The translations under genes and the position numbers were made by a program. A stretch of 64,000 nt of DNA from Meghimatium bilineatum (Eukaryota; Mollusca; Gastropoda; Stylommatophora; Philomycidae): contig CM067309.1 of NCBI GenBank assembly GCA_034231615.1, positions 42,218,181 through 42,282,180 on the forward strand. Direction: 5' to 3'. A model generated the notes under the pieces. That model was not told the origin of the DNA, did not search any database, and was given only the letters and a program-made list of their open reading frames with translations. Positions 33,790-45,899 of the stretch are shown piece after piece. The stretch's first letter is position 1; every line of letters starts with the position of its first letter.

Positions 33790-34290
33790 ACCGGACACGT
33801 ACATAGGTGCTGAGACCTCCGCTTCAGTAAATCTATCAGGGTATAACGGCTGATGGTTCCGGTTCTATGTTGGTTCACTGCTCTTTTTTTTTAGCTCTTT
33901 GTCAGTGGTTCTCTATGGGCCATGACCATCTTCACTCACAATTTCTGCATTCTCGATATTGACTCATGCTCATTCAACTCAAAATCCTCAGATCGTGAGG
34001 ACTCACGAAGAGCAATGAGTATGTCTGCTCGGTCCATAGACTGACCGTCTGATGTGGTGGCGAGGCTAGCTAAGTGGTCGGCCCGTTCGCTTCCCTCCAC
34101 GCCCTGTGTCCGGGGACAAAGATAAGTGTGAGTTTTCGTAGCGATGCCCATATTTTAGCTCTTTCTAATGACTCCACCAATTCCCAACGTATATCACCTG
34201 TTTTTATTTTCTGAATCATATTCAGTGAGTCACTTAAAAAGCACGCATGGGAGTAGGCTTTCGAACTCTCGACATTTTGATATATCCAAA
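33790..34290 (-). mobile_element. RNase H-bearing LINE tail relic
   Basis: The minus frame (34151-33936) reads GVEGSERADHLASLATTSDG, DRADILIALRESS and ISRMQKL, the counterpart of GVRGNEKAYQLAS...DRADVLNSLRDI in the 20.7-21.8 kb element. Stops separate the upstream RNase H portion. Confidence 0.72.
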
Positions 34291-34542
34291 TGTTAACTTG
34301 GACTTTTTTTTAATAAGTATTGAGGAACCAAACTTAATCTATACTCATGTTTTTACAGACATCTGTGTCCATCGTTCTTCTGTCCGTGATAATCACAGAA
34401 GCTTTCTATAACATTTAATTTTAATTAATTACTACAGGGATCACTTATCGCTAAATTGCCCCGTTCAAGAATGCACCATATAAGGATGTGCATATAAGAA
34501 AATGTGACGAATGGGAAGAAAATAAAACAGGTAAATCCAGGA

Positions 34543-34662
34543 ATAGGGTAGTGGAGTTTTACCAGGAATAGGGTAGTGGAGTTTTACCAGGAATAGGGTA
34601 GTGGAGTTTTACCAGGAATAGGGTAGTGGAGTTTTACCAGGAATAGGGTAGTGGAATTTTGT
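34543..34662. repeat. 25-bp minisatellite, ~5 copies
   Basis: Unit ggagttttaccaggaatagg gtagt, copies near-identical. Confidence 0.93.
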
Positions 34663-34689
34663 TAATCACTAAAAACACACTTAATAACA

Positions 34690-34860
34690 TACACAAATCG
34701 AGGTTTAAACTAAAAAGGCTTTATCAAGACAAAAATTAAAACAAAATTAGAACATACAACAGAAAACGGACAGTAAGGATTATGGACGTTCACATTGATA
34801 CGTGTAATGTAGATTGACCGGAAGAGGTGAAACGACACCGGACATGGAATATACCAAAAT
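34690..34860 (-). repeat. Dispersed family H copy
   Basis: Its minus strand has cttgataaagcc...aaacctcgatttgtg, and its plus strand cggacagtaaggat...gtgtaatgtagattgaccgg. The same pieces (gtgtaatatagattgaccgg, ttactgtccgttttctg, gtcttgatagg...cgaaacgtcgatttgtg) occur at 45900-46050. The left block is inverted relative to that copy. Confidence 0.45.
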
Positions 34861-35359
34861 GACTACATACAAGTGACACGAAACAAACAAACTATGAAAG
34901 AACTAGAATCATACATGAGACATGCGCTCATTGATGTCGTAGGGTTTAAGAGTACCAAATTGGTAAATGTACCGGTTCTCAAGCGCAAGACGAGGGCGGT
35001 CGTCAGAGAAGCACGACTTAATAGTCGTAACCTAAATAGGAAATAAATAAAACGACTATTCCTGAAACAACATGAACGACAACACAACAACGATCTCACT
35101 TGCCAAAGAAATATATGAACATATTTGTCTATATGTCATTGTTACCTTGAATTTCTGTGCTGTTACATGTCTCCGGTCTAATGTTTCTGTGAGAGTGCCA
35201 TTATTTTTACTATTTTTTAAATGTTTGTTCAATGTCTTGTGTTTTCTTGAAAAAAGACCTTAATGTTGAAACGTGAAAACTGTCTTCCATACTGTTATTT
35301 TATTTTTTCTCATACCCTATTGCCTGATAGTCTGAGCGTTCATTGTAAGTCTGGTCGAT

Positions 35360-35640
35360 CTTATGTTTTCATCATCAGTAAGTGTCGTCTCCGCAACGAA
35401 GATTGGCTGCAACGTATCTCCAGCATCCCTTGTCTCTTGTCGTGGTGGTGCACTCTGCTAGACTGTAACCTGTCCATCGTGTGATGTTACTCTCCCATTC
35501 GTATCTCTGCCTATCTCTTGCTCGCTTCCCTTTGACTTTACCCTCAAGTAAAGTCTTCAATAAGGTCTTTTAATGTGTCCAAAATATGGTATTTGCCTGA
35601 TCTTATGTTTTACGTAAGCACTATTGTTAAACAGTTTTAT
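35360..35640 (-). mobile_element. LINE 3' relic
   Basis: The minus frame reads FGHIKRPY, then LLEGKVKGKRARDRQRYEWE, WTGYSLAEC and GCWRYVAANLR. This is the usual order EGKxxGxRxRGRQR...WTG.SL.EC...R..WR..V.NL at the end of many animal LINE RTs. Confidence 0.74.
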
Positions 35641-36165
35641 AGCACTCTGCCTTATTTCAGTAGCAAGAGTGAATAGAGAGCAACACCCTCCACAGTTGTG
35701 GCTTCTTGTTACAATTCTGCTTCTTTTCGACATTATGTCAAATGTCAAGGAGCATGCGCATGTTTGGTGTTTGTTTTTTGTTGTTTTTTTTTTGTTTGGG
35801 GGCGGGGGATCTTTCAAGCAGTTACAAGCTAATCCCTCGTCTATAATACAGTCATGTGAACTCATTGGTTCAACCTTCAAAACTGATTTAATTTTAACCT
35901 TGGTTTTCAGTGTATACTTTGTGTAGACAGACAATTAAAATCATAAGCAAAGTCACATTTGAAGAAAGATTCTGGATAATACAAGACTGTATAATCGACA
36001 AGGGGCTCGCTTTTCAAGGGGCTCGCTTTTCAAGGGGCTTGTCTTTTGAGATAGAGAAGAATAATGAATGTATCACGTGTAAAATGATGGAGGACAAGAT
36101 TAGGATGTAGGCTGATGTGTGAGATGATCTTACGTGAAGGTTGTAGATGTGTTTGAGAAAAGATA
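35640..36165. other. Left flank of the 38-bp satellite
   Basis: No coding signal. The repeated fragment agactgtataat(c)gac near 35985 is minor. Confidence 0.4.
36000..36045. repeat. 17-bp duplication
   Basis: ggggctcgcttttcaag, two copies and a partial third. Confidence 0.85.
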
Positions 36166-38993
36166 CAATGATGGTGTGTGAACGATGCTGTGAGACAAGG
36201 CAACAATGATGGTGTGTGAACGATGTTGTGAGACACGGCAACAATGATGGTGTGTGAACGATGTTGTGAGACACGGCAACAATGATGGTGTGTGAACGAT
36301 GTTGTGAGACACGGCAACAATGATGGTGTGTGAACGATGTTGTGAGACACGGCAACAATGATGGTGTGTGAACGATGTTGTGAGACACGGCAACAATGAT
36401 GGTGTGTGAACGATGCTGTGAGACACGGCAACAATGATGGTGTGTGAACGATGTTGTGAGACACGGCAACAATGATGGTGTGTGAACGATGCTGTGAGAC
36501 ACGGCAACAATGATGGTGTGTGAACGATGTTGTGAGACACGGCAACAATGATGGTGTGTGAACGATGTTGTGAGACACGGCAACAATGATGGTGTGTGAA
36601 CGATGTTGTGAGACACGGCAACAATGATGGTGTGTGAACGATGCTGTGAGACACGGCAACAATGATGGTGTGTGAACGATGTTGTGAGACACGGCAACAA
36701 TGATGGTGTGTGAACGATGTTGTGAGACAAGGCAACAATGATGGTGTGTGCACGATGTTGTGAGACACGGCAACAATGATGGTGTGTGAACGATGTTGTG
36801 AGACACGGCAACAATGATGGTGTGTGAACGATGTTGTGAGACACGGCAACAATGATGGTGTGTGAACGATGTTGTGAGACACGGCAACAATGATGGTGTG
36901 TGAACGATGTTGTGAGACACGGCAACAATGATGGTGTGTGAACGATGTTGTGAGACACGGCAACAATGATGGTGTGTGAACGATGCTGTGAGACACGGCA
37001 ACAATGATGGTGTGTGATCGATGCTGTGAGACACGGCAACAATGATGGTGTGTGAACGATGCTGTGAGACACGGCAACAATGATGGTGTGTGAACGATGT
37101 TGTGAGACACGGCAACAATGATGGTGTGTGAACGATGTTGTGAGACACGGCAACAATGATGGTGTGTGAACGATGTTGTGAGACACGGCAACAATGATGG
37201 TGTGTGAACGATGCTGTGAGACACGGCAACAATGATGGTGTGTGAACGATGTTGTGAGACACGGCAACAATGATGGTGTGTGAACGATGTTGTGAGACAA
37301 GGCAACAATGATGGTGTGTGCACGATGTTGTGAGACACGGCAACAATGATGGTGTGTGAACGATGTTGTGAGACACGGCAACAATGATGGTGTGTGCACG
37401 ATGTTGTGAGACACGGCAACAATGATGGTGTGTGAACAATGTTGTGAGACACGGCAACAATGATGGTGTGTGAACGATGTTGTGAGACACGGCAACAATG
37501 ATGGTGTGTGAACGATGTTGTGAGACACGGCAACAATGATGGTGTGTGAACGATGTTGTGAGACAAGGCAACAATGATGGTGTGTGCACGATGTTGTGAG
37601 ACACGGCAACAATGATGGTGTGTGAACGATGTTGTGAGACACGGCAACAATGATGGTGTGTGAACGATGTTGTGAGACACGGCAACAATGATGGTGTGTG
37701 AACGATGCTGTGAGACACGGCAACAATGATGGTGTGTGAACGATGTTGTGAGACACGGCAACAATGATGGTGTGTGAACGATGTTGTGAGACACGGCAAC
37801 AATGATGGTGTGTGAACGATGTTGTGAGACACGGCAACAATGATGGTGTGTGAACGATGTTGTGAGACACGGCAACAATGATGGTGTGTGAACGATGTTG
37901 TGAGACACGGCAACAATGATGGTGTGTGAACGATGTTGTGAGACACGGCAACAATGATGGTGTGTGAACGATGTTGTGAGACACGGCAACAATGATGGTG
38001 TGTGAACGATGCTGTGAGACACGGCAACAATGATGGTGTGTGAACGATGTTGTGAGACACGGCAACAATGATGGTGTGTGAACGATGTTGTGAGACAAGG
38101 CAACAATGATGGTGTGTGCACGATGTTGTGAGACACGGCAACAATGATGGTGTGTGAACGATGTTGTGAGACACGGCAACAATGATGGTGTGTGAACGAT
38201 GTTGTGAGACACGGCAACAATGATGGTGTGTGAACGATGTTGTGAGATACGGCAACAATGATGGTGTGTGAACGATGTTGTGAGACAAGGCAACAATGAT
38301 GGTGTGTGAACGATGCTGTGAGACAAGGCAACAATGATGGTGTGTGAACGATGCTCTGAGACACGGCAACAATGATGGTGTGTGAACGATGTTGTGAGAC
38401 ACGGCAACAATGATCGTGTGTGAACGATGTTGTGAGACACGGCAACAATGATGGTGTGTGAACGATGCTGTGAGACAAGGCAACAATGATGGTGTGTGAA
38501 CGATGTTGTGAGACACGGCAACAATGATGGTGTGTGAACGATATTGTGAGACAAGGCAACAATGATGGTGTGTGCACGATGTTGTGAGACACGGCAACAA
38601 TGATGGTGTGTGAACGATGTTGTGAGACAAGGCAACAATGATGGTGTGTGAACGATGTTGTGAGACACGGCAACAATGATCGTGTGTGAACGATGTTGTG
38701 AGACACGGCAACAATGATGGTGTGTGCATGATGTTGTGAGACACGGCAACAATGATCGTGTGTGAACGATGTTGTGAGACAAGGCAACAATGATGGTGTG
38801 TGAACGATGTTGTGAGACAAGGCAACAATGATGATGTGTGAACGATGTTGTGAGACAAGGCAACAATGATGGTGTGTGAACGATGTTGTGAGATAAGGCA
38901 ACAATGATGGTGTGTGAACGATGTTGTGAGACAAGGCAACAATGATGGTGTGTGAACGATGTTGTGAGACAAGGCAACAATGATGGTGTGTGC
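36166..38993. repeat. 38-bp satellite array, ~74 copies (2.8 kb)
   Basis: Unit gatggtgtgtgaacgatgtt gtgagacacggcaacaat, strictly head to tail with no spacers. Variants include gctgtg/gttgtg, acacgg/acaagg and gtgcac/gtgaac. Since 38 leaves remainder 2 when divided by 3 and the minus unit has no stop, all three minus frames are open for about 980-1030 codons. Not a gene and not a CRISPR array. Confidence 0.97.
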
Positions 38994-39404
38994 ATGATGT
39001 TTGCTGGTGTGTAAGTGATGTAGGATGTGACATATGATTACAGCGATGATGAATTGTGGGGATAAAAAGCGGACACATGGCTGAGATAACCTAATAAACT
39101 GGCGATATATAGGGGCTGCAGTAACGAATCGCAAATACTAGTATACAAGGTTCTTGTAATGAAAATTCCTTCTATAGTCGATAAGCACAAATGAACAGTT
39201 ATATTTTGGTTATATTTTTTCTAATAGCCAACTGCGTAACTTATATCAATATGATTGGTTGATTGATGAATTACTCATGTGTTTGTTTCCATCCGGTTTG
39301 TTTTATTTGTAGTGCAACATTCCTATTTTCCTACAGGAAAAAGGGGTTATTCTCTGTAACCGTTCACACCCCCCCCCCTCCCAATTCTCATATATCCCAA
39401 TTCC

Positions 39405-39500
39405 TCATGTGTTCTCAAACTCCTGCAGATTAACAGGATGTAGCCCAGAGAAAGGAATGGGATGTGTTATTATTTCCAGTTTAGTTGGTTATATGTGGCT
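39405..39500 (+). repeat. Dispersed family A copy
   Basis: gtgttctcaaactcctgcag attaacaggatgtag..., almost the same start as at 43155. It runs into a 62-bp triplicated segment. Confidence 0.55.
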
Positions 39501-39645
39501 TTCGATCCTACAATTTGATTTCCAGCTATTTCGATTTCCAGCCTAGTTGGTTATATGTGGCTTTCGATCCTACAATTTGATTTCCAGCTATTTCGATTTC
39601 CAGCCTAGTTGGTTATATGTGGCTTTCGATCCTACAATTTGATTG
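39483..39645. repeat. 62-bp minisatellite, ~2.6 copies
   Basis: Unit starts agttggttatatgtggcttt. Confidence 0.92.
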
Positions 39646-40260
39646 CATCATGGCGTTTAGTTCATTCTCACAATGATTAGATGAGACAGAACAACCTGCA
39701 CTACTCACACAACCTCATCATGAATGAATGAGACAACTAATCAACACTTCTCACACAACCTCATTTCTCGCCTCCTACAACATTCAAGATAGGTCACAAA
39801 ACTGCAAAACCTACCCCCTTTTTGGGACTAAGCAACACACTGGTAGCCTATTTATAGCAATAATTCCCATCTCAACCAAATCAAACACCTCACACAAGCT
39901 AGTAACTTCTACAATAACCTCCCGGAACCCCCATAACCTCTAAGCTAGGCTGCATGTCTGCAGTCACGAAGCCGATCTTCAGATTTTCCCTCAATGAAAA
40001 TAGCAATATTGTGCGGGTACTGCAGAGATATTCTAGTAGCAGATCTGTTGATTACGTGAGCACAATTTCTACCAGTTCAGTTCTCGTACCTGGGTGGCCT
40101 AGTTATGTGTTTATGTTCGCGTGCAGGAAACGGGTGAAATCTGATGACGTAAGACCGTATCATAACGAGACAACGCTTAGAGAATCAGATATCAGGGCAA
40201 TGAAGGTGATCCTGGTAAATTGATATCGTCGGCATAACCAGACTATACGATGAAATATTT
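39646..40260. other. Intron 1 stretch, nothing recognised
   Basis: ORFs of 71 and 89 codons on the plus strand have no recognisable domain. Confidence 0.4.
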
Positions 40261-40261
40261 A

Positions 40262-40338
40262 CGCCATCTATTATATATACATACGTATATATATATATAT
40301 ATATATATTAGACACCTTGTACATGTACAAGGTGTCTA
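40262..40338. repeat. (TA)n and adjacent 30-bp perfect palindrome
   Basis: TA run to 40309, then tagacaccttgtaca/tgtacaaggtgtcta at 40309-40338, fully self-complementary with no loop. Confidence 0.9.
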
Positions 40339-40477
40339 TAACGTCGTACACAGTGACTTTGAAAACAAATATATTTGCGTAATTTTACGTCATTGAAAGT
40401 TGTGTATTACCATGATATAGATTACAGCGCGACTCGGAAGAATATTGTTAGCTGACCAAGAATAGTGCTAACTGATG

Positions 40478-40572
40478 AACACAGAGTATACCACTGATTG
40501 AACACAGAGTATACCACTGATTGAACACAGAGTATACCACTGATTGAACACAGAGTATACCACTGATTGAAC
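40478..40572. repeat. 23-bp minisatellite, ~4 copies
   Basis: Unit gaacacagagtataccactg att. Confidence 0.93.
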
Positions 40573-40688
40573 AGATGTTTAGTAATGGAGGTAAATGTAC
40601 GAAAGATGTTATGCTGTAAGATAATTCGTGCGACAGAGTTCTGGTTCACAAGTTGTAATATCTGCTTCAGAAACAGCTTCACTGTGAT

Positions 40689-40843
40689 ACGAGCCACTTT
40701 ACCCAATACGAGCCACTTTACCCAATACGAGCCACTTTACCCAATACGAGCCACTTTACCCAATACGAGCCACTTTACCCAATACGAGCCACTTTACCCA
40801 ATAAGAGCCACTTTACCCAATACGAGCCACTTTACCCAATACA
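40689..40843. repeat. 19-bp minisatellite, ~8 copies
   Basis: Unit acgagccactttacccaat; one copy has taagag. Confidence 0.94.
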
Positions 40844-41057
40844 GGCAAAAGTGGACCCCATACGCGATTGATATTAGCAAACGTGGTTTTTTTTCATAAA
40901 TGTTATTGGATGAATTTCAAATACCCAAATTTCATGTGACGGAATTTCACCAGCACAAATGAGTGCTCAGCGACTTTATGGGCACCCTATGTATGTATAT
41001 CACTGGGCGTGTTCAGAACTGAATTATGCAAACTTATAAACAGAGAGATTCTGAAAT

Positions 41058-41724
41058 AGTGGTGCTGCAGTAGTAGTGGTAATAGTGATAATAGCATTAG
41101 TAGTGATAGTAGTAGTGACAATAGTAGTGGTAGTGATAATATTAGTAGTCGTAGTGGTGGTAGTAGTGGTAGTAATTGTGGTTGTGGTAGCAGCTGTAGT
41201 AGTGGTAATAATAGTGATAGCATTGGCAGTACTTTAAAAGTTATAGTAGCAGTGGTATTAATGATAGTTGTGGCAGTAGTCGTAGTGTTAGTATTATTAG
41301 TTGTAATGGTATTATTAGTAATAGTAGTAGTCGTAGTGATAGCAAATAGCAGTAGTGGTAATGGTAATCGTAGTAGTAGTGGCAGTAGTAGTAGTAGTAG
41401 TAGCAGTAGTAGTAGTAGTAGTAGTGGCAGTAGTAGTAGTAGTAGTAGCAGTAGTAGTAGTAGTAGTAGCAGTAGTAGTAGTAGTAGTGGCAGTAGTAGT
41501 AGTAGTAGTAGCAGTAGTGGTAGTGGCAGTAGTGGTAGTAGTAGTGGCAGTAATTTAGTGGCTGTAGTACTGTAACAATAGTAACAATAGTATTAATAAT
41601 AGTGGTAGCAACAGCATCAGCAGCAATATCAACAGAATTATTCGCAGAAACAACAGTAGCATCAGACCAGTAGCTGCAGTAGTAACATCGGCATCAGTAA
41701 CAGCAGTGGTTCAAGTAGCAATAT

Positions 41725-41761
<37 letters not shown>

Positions 41762-41762
41762 T
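41058..41762. repeat. (AGT)n-rich trinucleotide tract
   Basis: About 700 bp of AGT/GGT/AAT triplets with the purest run at 41385-41520 and again at 41727-41760. It yields poly-Ser, poly-Val and poly-Leu pseudo-ORFs on both strands. Confidence 0.93.
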
Positions 41763-42307
41763 ATAGGGAAGTAGTATAGTAGTAACATATTCCCAAAAAA
41801 AAGATTTTAGACTCCAATGTAGAAGATAAGTCAGTAAATGGAGATCTCTGTTTCCTTCCACTTTCTGGGTTTCCGGCAAATGCGTAGAATTCAAATTGTG
41901 TCCATTTCTTGATGTTTTTACATCTATGTTTTCACATATTCCCAATACTTCTTTCACAATCCACTTTTCTCATCAATTCACTTTTTGCATCAATCCACGT
42001 TTCACTATCAATGCACTTTTCCTATCAATCCACTTTTCCCTATTTAAGTTGTTCTTAGATTCTGATTTTGGCTTATTTCTAACACATTCGTTTGTTACAT
42101 GATCACTTCAGCACATCAGTAATTATCACTTCAGCATGTATGTTCACAGGCGTGTATGCCTTTATCAGAATCTGCCGTAGAACGATCGCTACCAGATGTG
42201 TTTCATCTTGTGAGAGAGATTATGTATCGGAGTGTTATAACATGATTCTAGACACGTTAGATTAAAACGAATTAAGATTAACAAGAATTAATCCGAGTTG
42301 AATAATG

Positions 42308-42405
42308 AAATGTACAGGTGTGTGCACTCCCCACTTGTAAATGTACAGGTGTGTGCACTCCCCACTTGTGAATGTACAGGTGTGTGCACTCCCCACTTGT
42401 GAATG
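42308..42405. repeat. 31-bp minisatellite, 3 copies
   Basis: Unit tgtacaggtgtgtgcactcc ccacttgtgaa. Confidence 0.92.
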
Positions 42406-42613
42406 TTGTGCATACTTCTGTTTGTGTATGGGAATCAGGTCTGTTGACACGTCATCAGGATGAGGCACGGCTTTACTTAAAAAAAATAGTCGTGTTATTT
42501 CCTCTTTCTTTTGTGGGAGTCTGTAGTTTCGACGATAGATAAGCAAGGTAGCGACGATAGGTCAAGCATTCGTGAATGTGGTTGACTTTGGAAAATGTGA
42601 CCATCCAGTAGAT

Positions 42614-42860
42614 ATAGAAACCGGTTCTCTTGTACCAGAAACCGGTTCTCTTGTAATAGAAACCAGTTTTCTTGTATAGGAAACCAGTTCTCTTGTACAG
42701 CTGACTGACTATACTATCTGAGCGTGGTGACCAGCCGGTAGGTACAGAAACCAGTTCTCTTGTACCAGGGATGTTTCGAGTGACTTGTGTTATGGAGTTG
42801 CAGTGATGTTTCGAGTGACTTGTGTTATGGAGTTGCAGTGATGTTTCGAGTGACTTGTGT
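42614..42860. repeat. ~21-bp and 35-bp minisatellites
   Basis: Four copies of agaaaccggttctcttgtac c, a fifth at 42748, then three copies of gatgtttcgagtgacttgtg ttatggagttgcagt. Confidence 0.9.
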
Positions 42861-43149
42861 GACAAAGGCCACATGCTCTTGCTATCGCTATGTCTTGTAC
42901 AGGGTTTTTTTTATTGAAATTTAACCACGACAGAAAAAAAATCAGTTTTTACCGGGAATCTAACTCTGGACTTCACGTCAATTTACAGAAACATTCCAAA
43001 TACATACGGTTCATCGATTACCGAAAGAGACTTAGCACCAGAGAGCCGCCAGAGAGCCGCCAGGGAGAGCCGCCTCGGTGTCATATTGTTGATTAAGCAA
43101 TAGTTAATCAGTCATATGGGAGTATTTTTATATTATTATTCTGCTGTTT

Positions 43150-43330
43150 GTGTTAGTTCTCAAACTCCTGCAGATTATCAGGATGTAGTCCAAACAACAT
43201 AATGTTTTGTGTCGTGGTTTACAGCTTAGCTAAGATATCTGCTCACTTCGGCCTGAAACATCCGACTCCAGCATGGCTTGTGGGTCACTCTGACTATATA
43301 ATTGGACACCCAACTCCGTCCCACAACTTC
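43150..43330 (+). repeat. Dispersed family A copy
   Basis: tctcaaactcctgcagatta tcaggatgtagtc...tgtgtcgtggtttacagctt...cctgaaacatccgactcc and gtgggtcactctgact. This is the most complete family A copy. Confidence 0.6.
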
Positions 43331-43712
43331 CTTACGAGCCTCCTAAGAGAAAAGTAACAATCTAGCTATTCTCTGCTCCTCTCGCGGAGCCCCCTCAATA
43401 CATGAGTAATGTATATATAATATATATTGTATTTAATGTCCTTCTTTCAACATAAGATGAAGGTCACGTACGCCCCTTCTGTTGTAACACTATGACATTC
43501 AAGAAAACGCCGAGTTCATCAATGCTAGCGCATTCTCAGAATTCCAACCGATTCCTGTTTCTGAAAAGACGTTCTGAGTTGGATCACGTTGAAATAAATC
43601 TCGTTGTAGTAATAAAAAAATGGTTATCAGATATACATATATAGATAAGGCGTATCCGGGGGTATAACTAGATATGCAATGTAGAACGAAATGAACAGCA
43701 GTAAATATCATC

Positions 43713-43955
43713 TCGTTCACAGTTTAACATGTCTACACAGCTAGTCAGGTTCACAGTTTAACATGTCTACACAGTTAGTCAGGTTCTCTTGATTAACGCT
43801 GTTGTTTTTGAAAGCTCATCACTGCTCCTGTAGTTTAACATGTCAATGTTAAACTACATAAAATATGTATATTAAACTTCACAGATAAACTAAACTTCAC
43901 AGATAAACTAAACTTCACAGATAAACTAAACTTCACAGATAAACTAAATTTCATA
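43713..43955. repeat. 34-bp duplication and 18-bp minisatellite
   Basis: Two copies of cacagtttaacatgtctaca cagttagtcaggtt, then four to five copies of taaacttcacagataaac ending at the LINE relic. Confidence 0.9.
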
Positions 43956-44530
43956 CACTTAGGAAGTAATATAACAACAGACGGCAAGAGCAGTAAAGAA
44001 ATACACAATATATGTAGTCATGCATACCATACCCTAAGGACAAATGACAGCAATCTTCAGAAACAAAAATGTAGATTTAAACACCAAAATAACACTATTC
44101 ATAGCGATTATTATACCAACGCTCTGCTGCCACCGCCAAACATGGACAACGAAAAGATACGACAAAAGTAGACTTGAAATAGCTGAAATGGAATGCTTAC
44201 GCAGAATCCTAGAAATATCGCTAAGAGACAAAGTGAGAAATGAGGACATTCGATAAAAAAAAAGTACCACCCTAATCTTGAAATATATTAAAAGACAAGA
44301 GATCAAATGGTTAGCACACTTCAGCAGACTACCATCAGACAGCATACCACAGCAAACTAAGCTACACAGATACAGAGAAGGCAGATTTAGAGGCCGACCA
44401 CGACAACGATGGACCACGAAATAAAAGAGGCGACAAATTCCATAATATACACAGCACATAAGAGGGCCTGATAACTCTTCTACCCCTAACTCTGAAAGTC
44501 AACAAAGTGTTTAGCGAATAGATAGATAGA
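43955..44530 (+). mobile_element. LINE relic, RT C-terminus with (GATA)n tail
   Basis: Plus-strand pieces are FIHLGSNITTDGKSSKEI, KTKITLFIAIIIPTLC-like, then EIAEMECLRRILEISLRDKV, IKWLAHFSRLPSDSIPQ and GRFRGRPRQRWTT, ending at a GATAGATA tract near 44513-44529. This is the longest member of the family that includes 423-485, 861-1290, 14905-15130 and 31990-32290. Frameshifts and stops show it is dead. Confidence 0.8.
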
Positions 44531-44532
44531 AC

Positions 44533-44680
44533 TACACAGTCAAGTTTTCAACAGTCAAGTTTTCAACAGTCAAGTTTTCAACAGTCAAGTTTTCAACAGT
44601 CAAGCTTTCAACAGTCAAGATTTCAACAGTCAAGTTTTCAACAGTCAAGGTTTCAACAGTCACATTTTCAACAGCCAGTC
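44533..44680. repeat. 15-bp minisatellite, ~10 copies
   Basis: Unit acagtcaagttttca, directly after the LINE (GATA)n tail. Confidence 0.94.
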
Positions 44681-44924
44681 AGGTTTTCTTGATAAATTTT
44701 TCTGTATTTGAAAGCTCGAATCGCCCATACAGTTTACCGAATCGGTATCAGCGACTCTGCGGTCTGCATTAACGGGGCAGCAACACGGGAACCAGCTAAA
44801 ACACTATGTGCCACGTCAGTGGAGAAAGCTCAACGGAATACTATAGCCATGAGCAAGACAAGTTTAATAAATTGAACAGAAATAACAGATCACGATGTAT
44901 TCCATACATTTATGTCTATGCAAT

Positions 44925-45115
44925 GACCTACCAAACTCGTTCGGTTTGTGCTCACCATGTAGCGAGTTCGAATCCGGCTTTCGTCGTCTTGTTTATAAAG
45001 TGGATGTTTACTGTGGTTTCCTGGGGATTATTGTTTGAAGTAACGGGGCTACGGAATATGAGCGGTACCTCGACAAGTTTCCCTGGGAAGGACTGGGTAA
45101 ATATTGGGTAACCAC
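44925..45115 (+). mobile_element. tRNA-derived SINE
   Basis: B box gcgagttcgaatccgg followed by tttcgtcgtcttgtttata and a body alignable by eye with 24108-24200. The A-box region is more eroded. Confidence 0.6.
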
Positions 45116-45479
45116 TATACAATGAAGTCATTCTTCTATATTTTTGCGCCCCTTTTTCTCTGCATATCAGTTTGTACACCTTGTCCTTTACGGTTCTGCG
45201 TGTATGTTTGCTTGGCTTATTGCTCAGTTTTATTTGACAAAAATATTTCTTTTGTTGATGAGCTTGTGTTTCTCATTGTAGTAACTAGTCAAAAGTTGTT
45301 TTCCTTAAAGATAATGCTGTTTTGGAGAGATTTCTTATAATCTTATTCAAATCATTGTAATCGATCAAATGAAATGAAAGCCAAATCAAAGAATTGACAG
45401 ATCCGCTTAGTGGATTAGGGGAAGGATCGATAATGAGAAATTCAATGTTTTGTCTCTACACGCAAGTCACTATTATGTG

Positions 45480-45763
45480 TCGTTGTTGTACTGGCGAAGA
45501 TATAGCAGTTCAGATGTTTCGTTGTTGTACTGGCGAAGATATAGCAGTTCAGATGTTTCGTTGTTGTACTGGCGAAGATATAGCAGTTCAGATGTTTCGT
45601 TGTTGTACTGGCGAAGATAGAGGTAGCAGTTCAGATGTTTCGTTGTTGTACTGGCGAAGATATAGCAGTTCAGATGTTTCGTTGTTGTACTGGCGAAGAT
45701 AGAGGTAGCAGTTCAGATGTTTCGTTGTTGTACTGGCGAAGATAGAGGTAGCAGTTCAGATGC
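45480..45763. repeat. 39/45-bp minisatellite, ~7 copies
   Basis: Unit gtttcgttgttgtactggcg aagatatagcagttcagat. Some copies carry a 6-bp insert (agaggt). Followed by a 19-nt G run at 45821-45838. Confidence 0.92.
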
Positions 45764-45899
45764 GTCTGATTTAACACATACGCATCCATCAAGGGAGAGG
45801 GGTCTACCTAAATATTTAGGGGGGGGGGGGGGGGGGGGTAGGGGGTGCTTGAATTTTGCTCCATATTTTGGCTATCTTCCTGGCAATTATCTTCTCATA

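Noticed and set aside
36166-38993. CRISPR-like regular array
   Set aside because: Units are head to tail with no unique spacers, and the host is eukaryotic.
36014-39134. Three overlapping minus-strand ORFs of 982-1034 codons (HTIIVAVSHNIV-type repeats)
   Set aside because: They are a by-product of a stop-free 38-bp repeat whose length is not a multiple of three. All three frames are open equally, with no splice or start evidence.
41252-41575. Poly-Ser / poly-Val proteins
   Set aside because: Translation of an AGT trinucleotide tract; open in several frames.
44034-44459. 141-codon minus-strand ORF with hydrophobic segments
   Set aside because: It is the antisense of the LINE RT relic on the plus strand. 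The same applies to the minus ORFs at 16358-16597 and 28764-29134.
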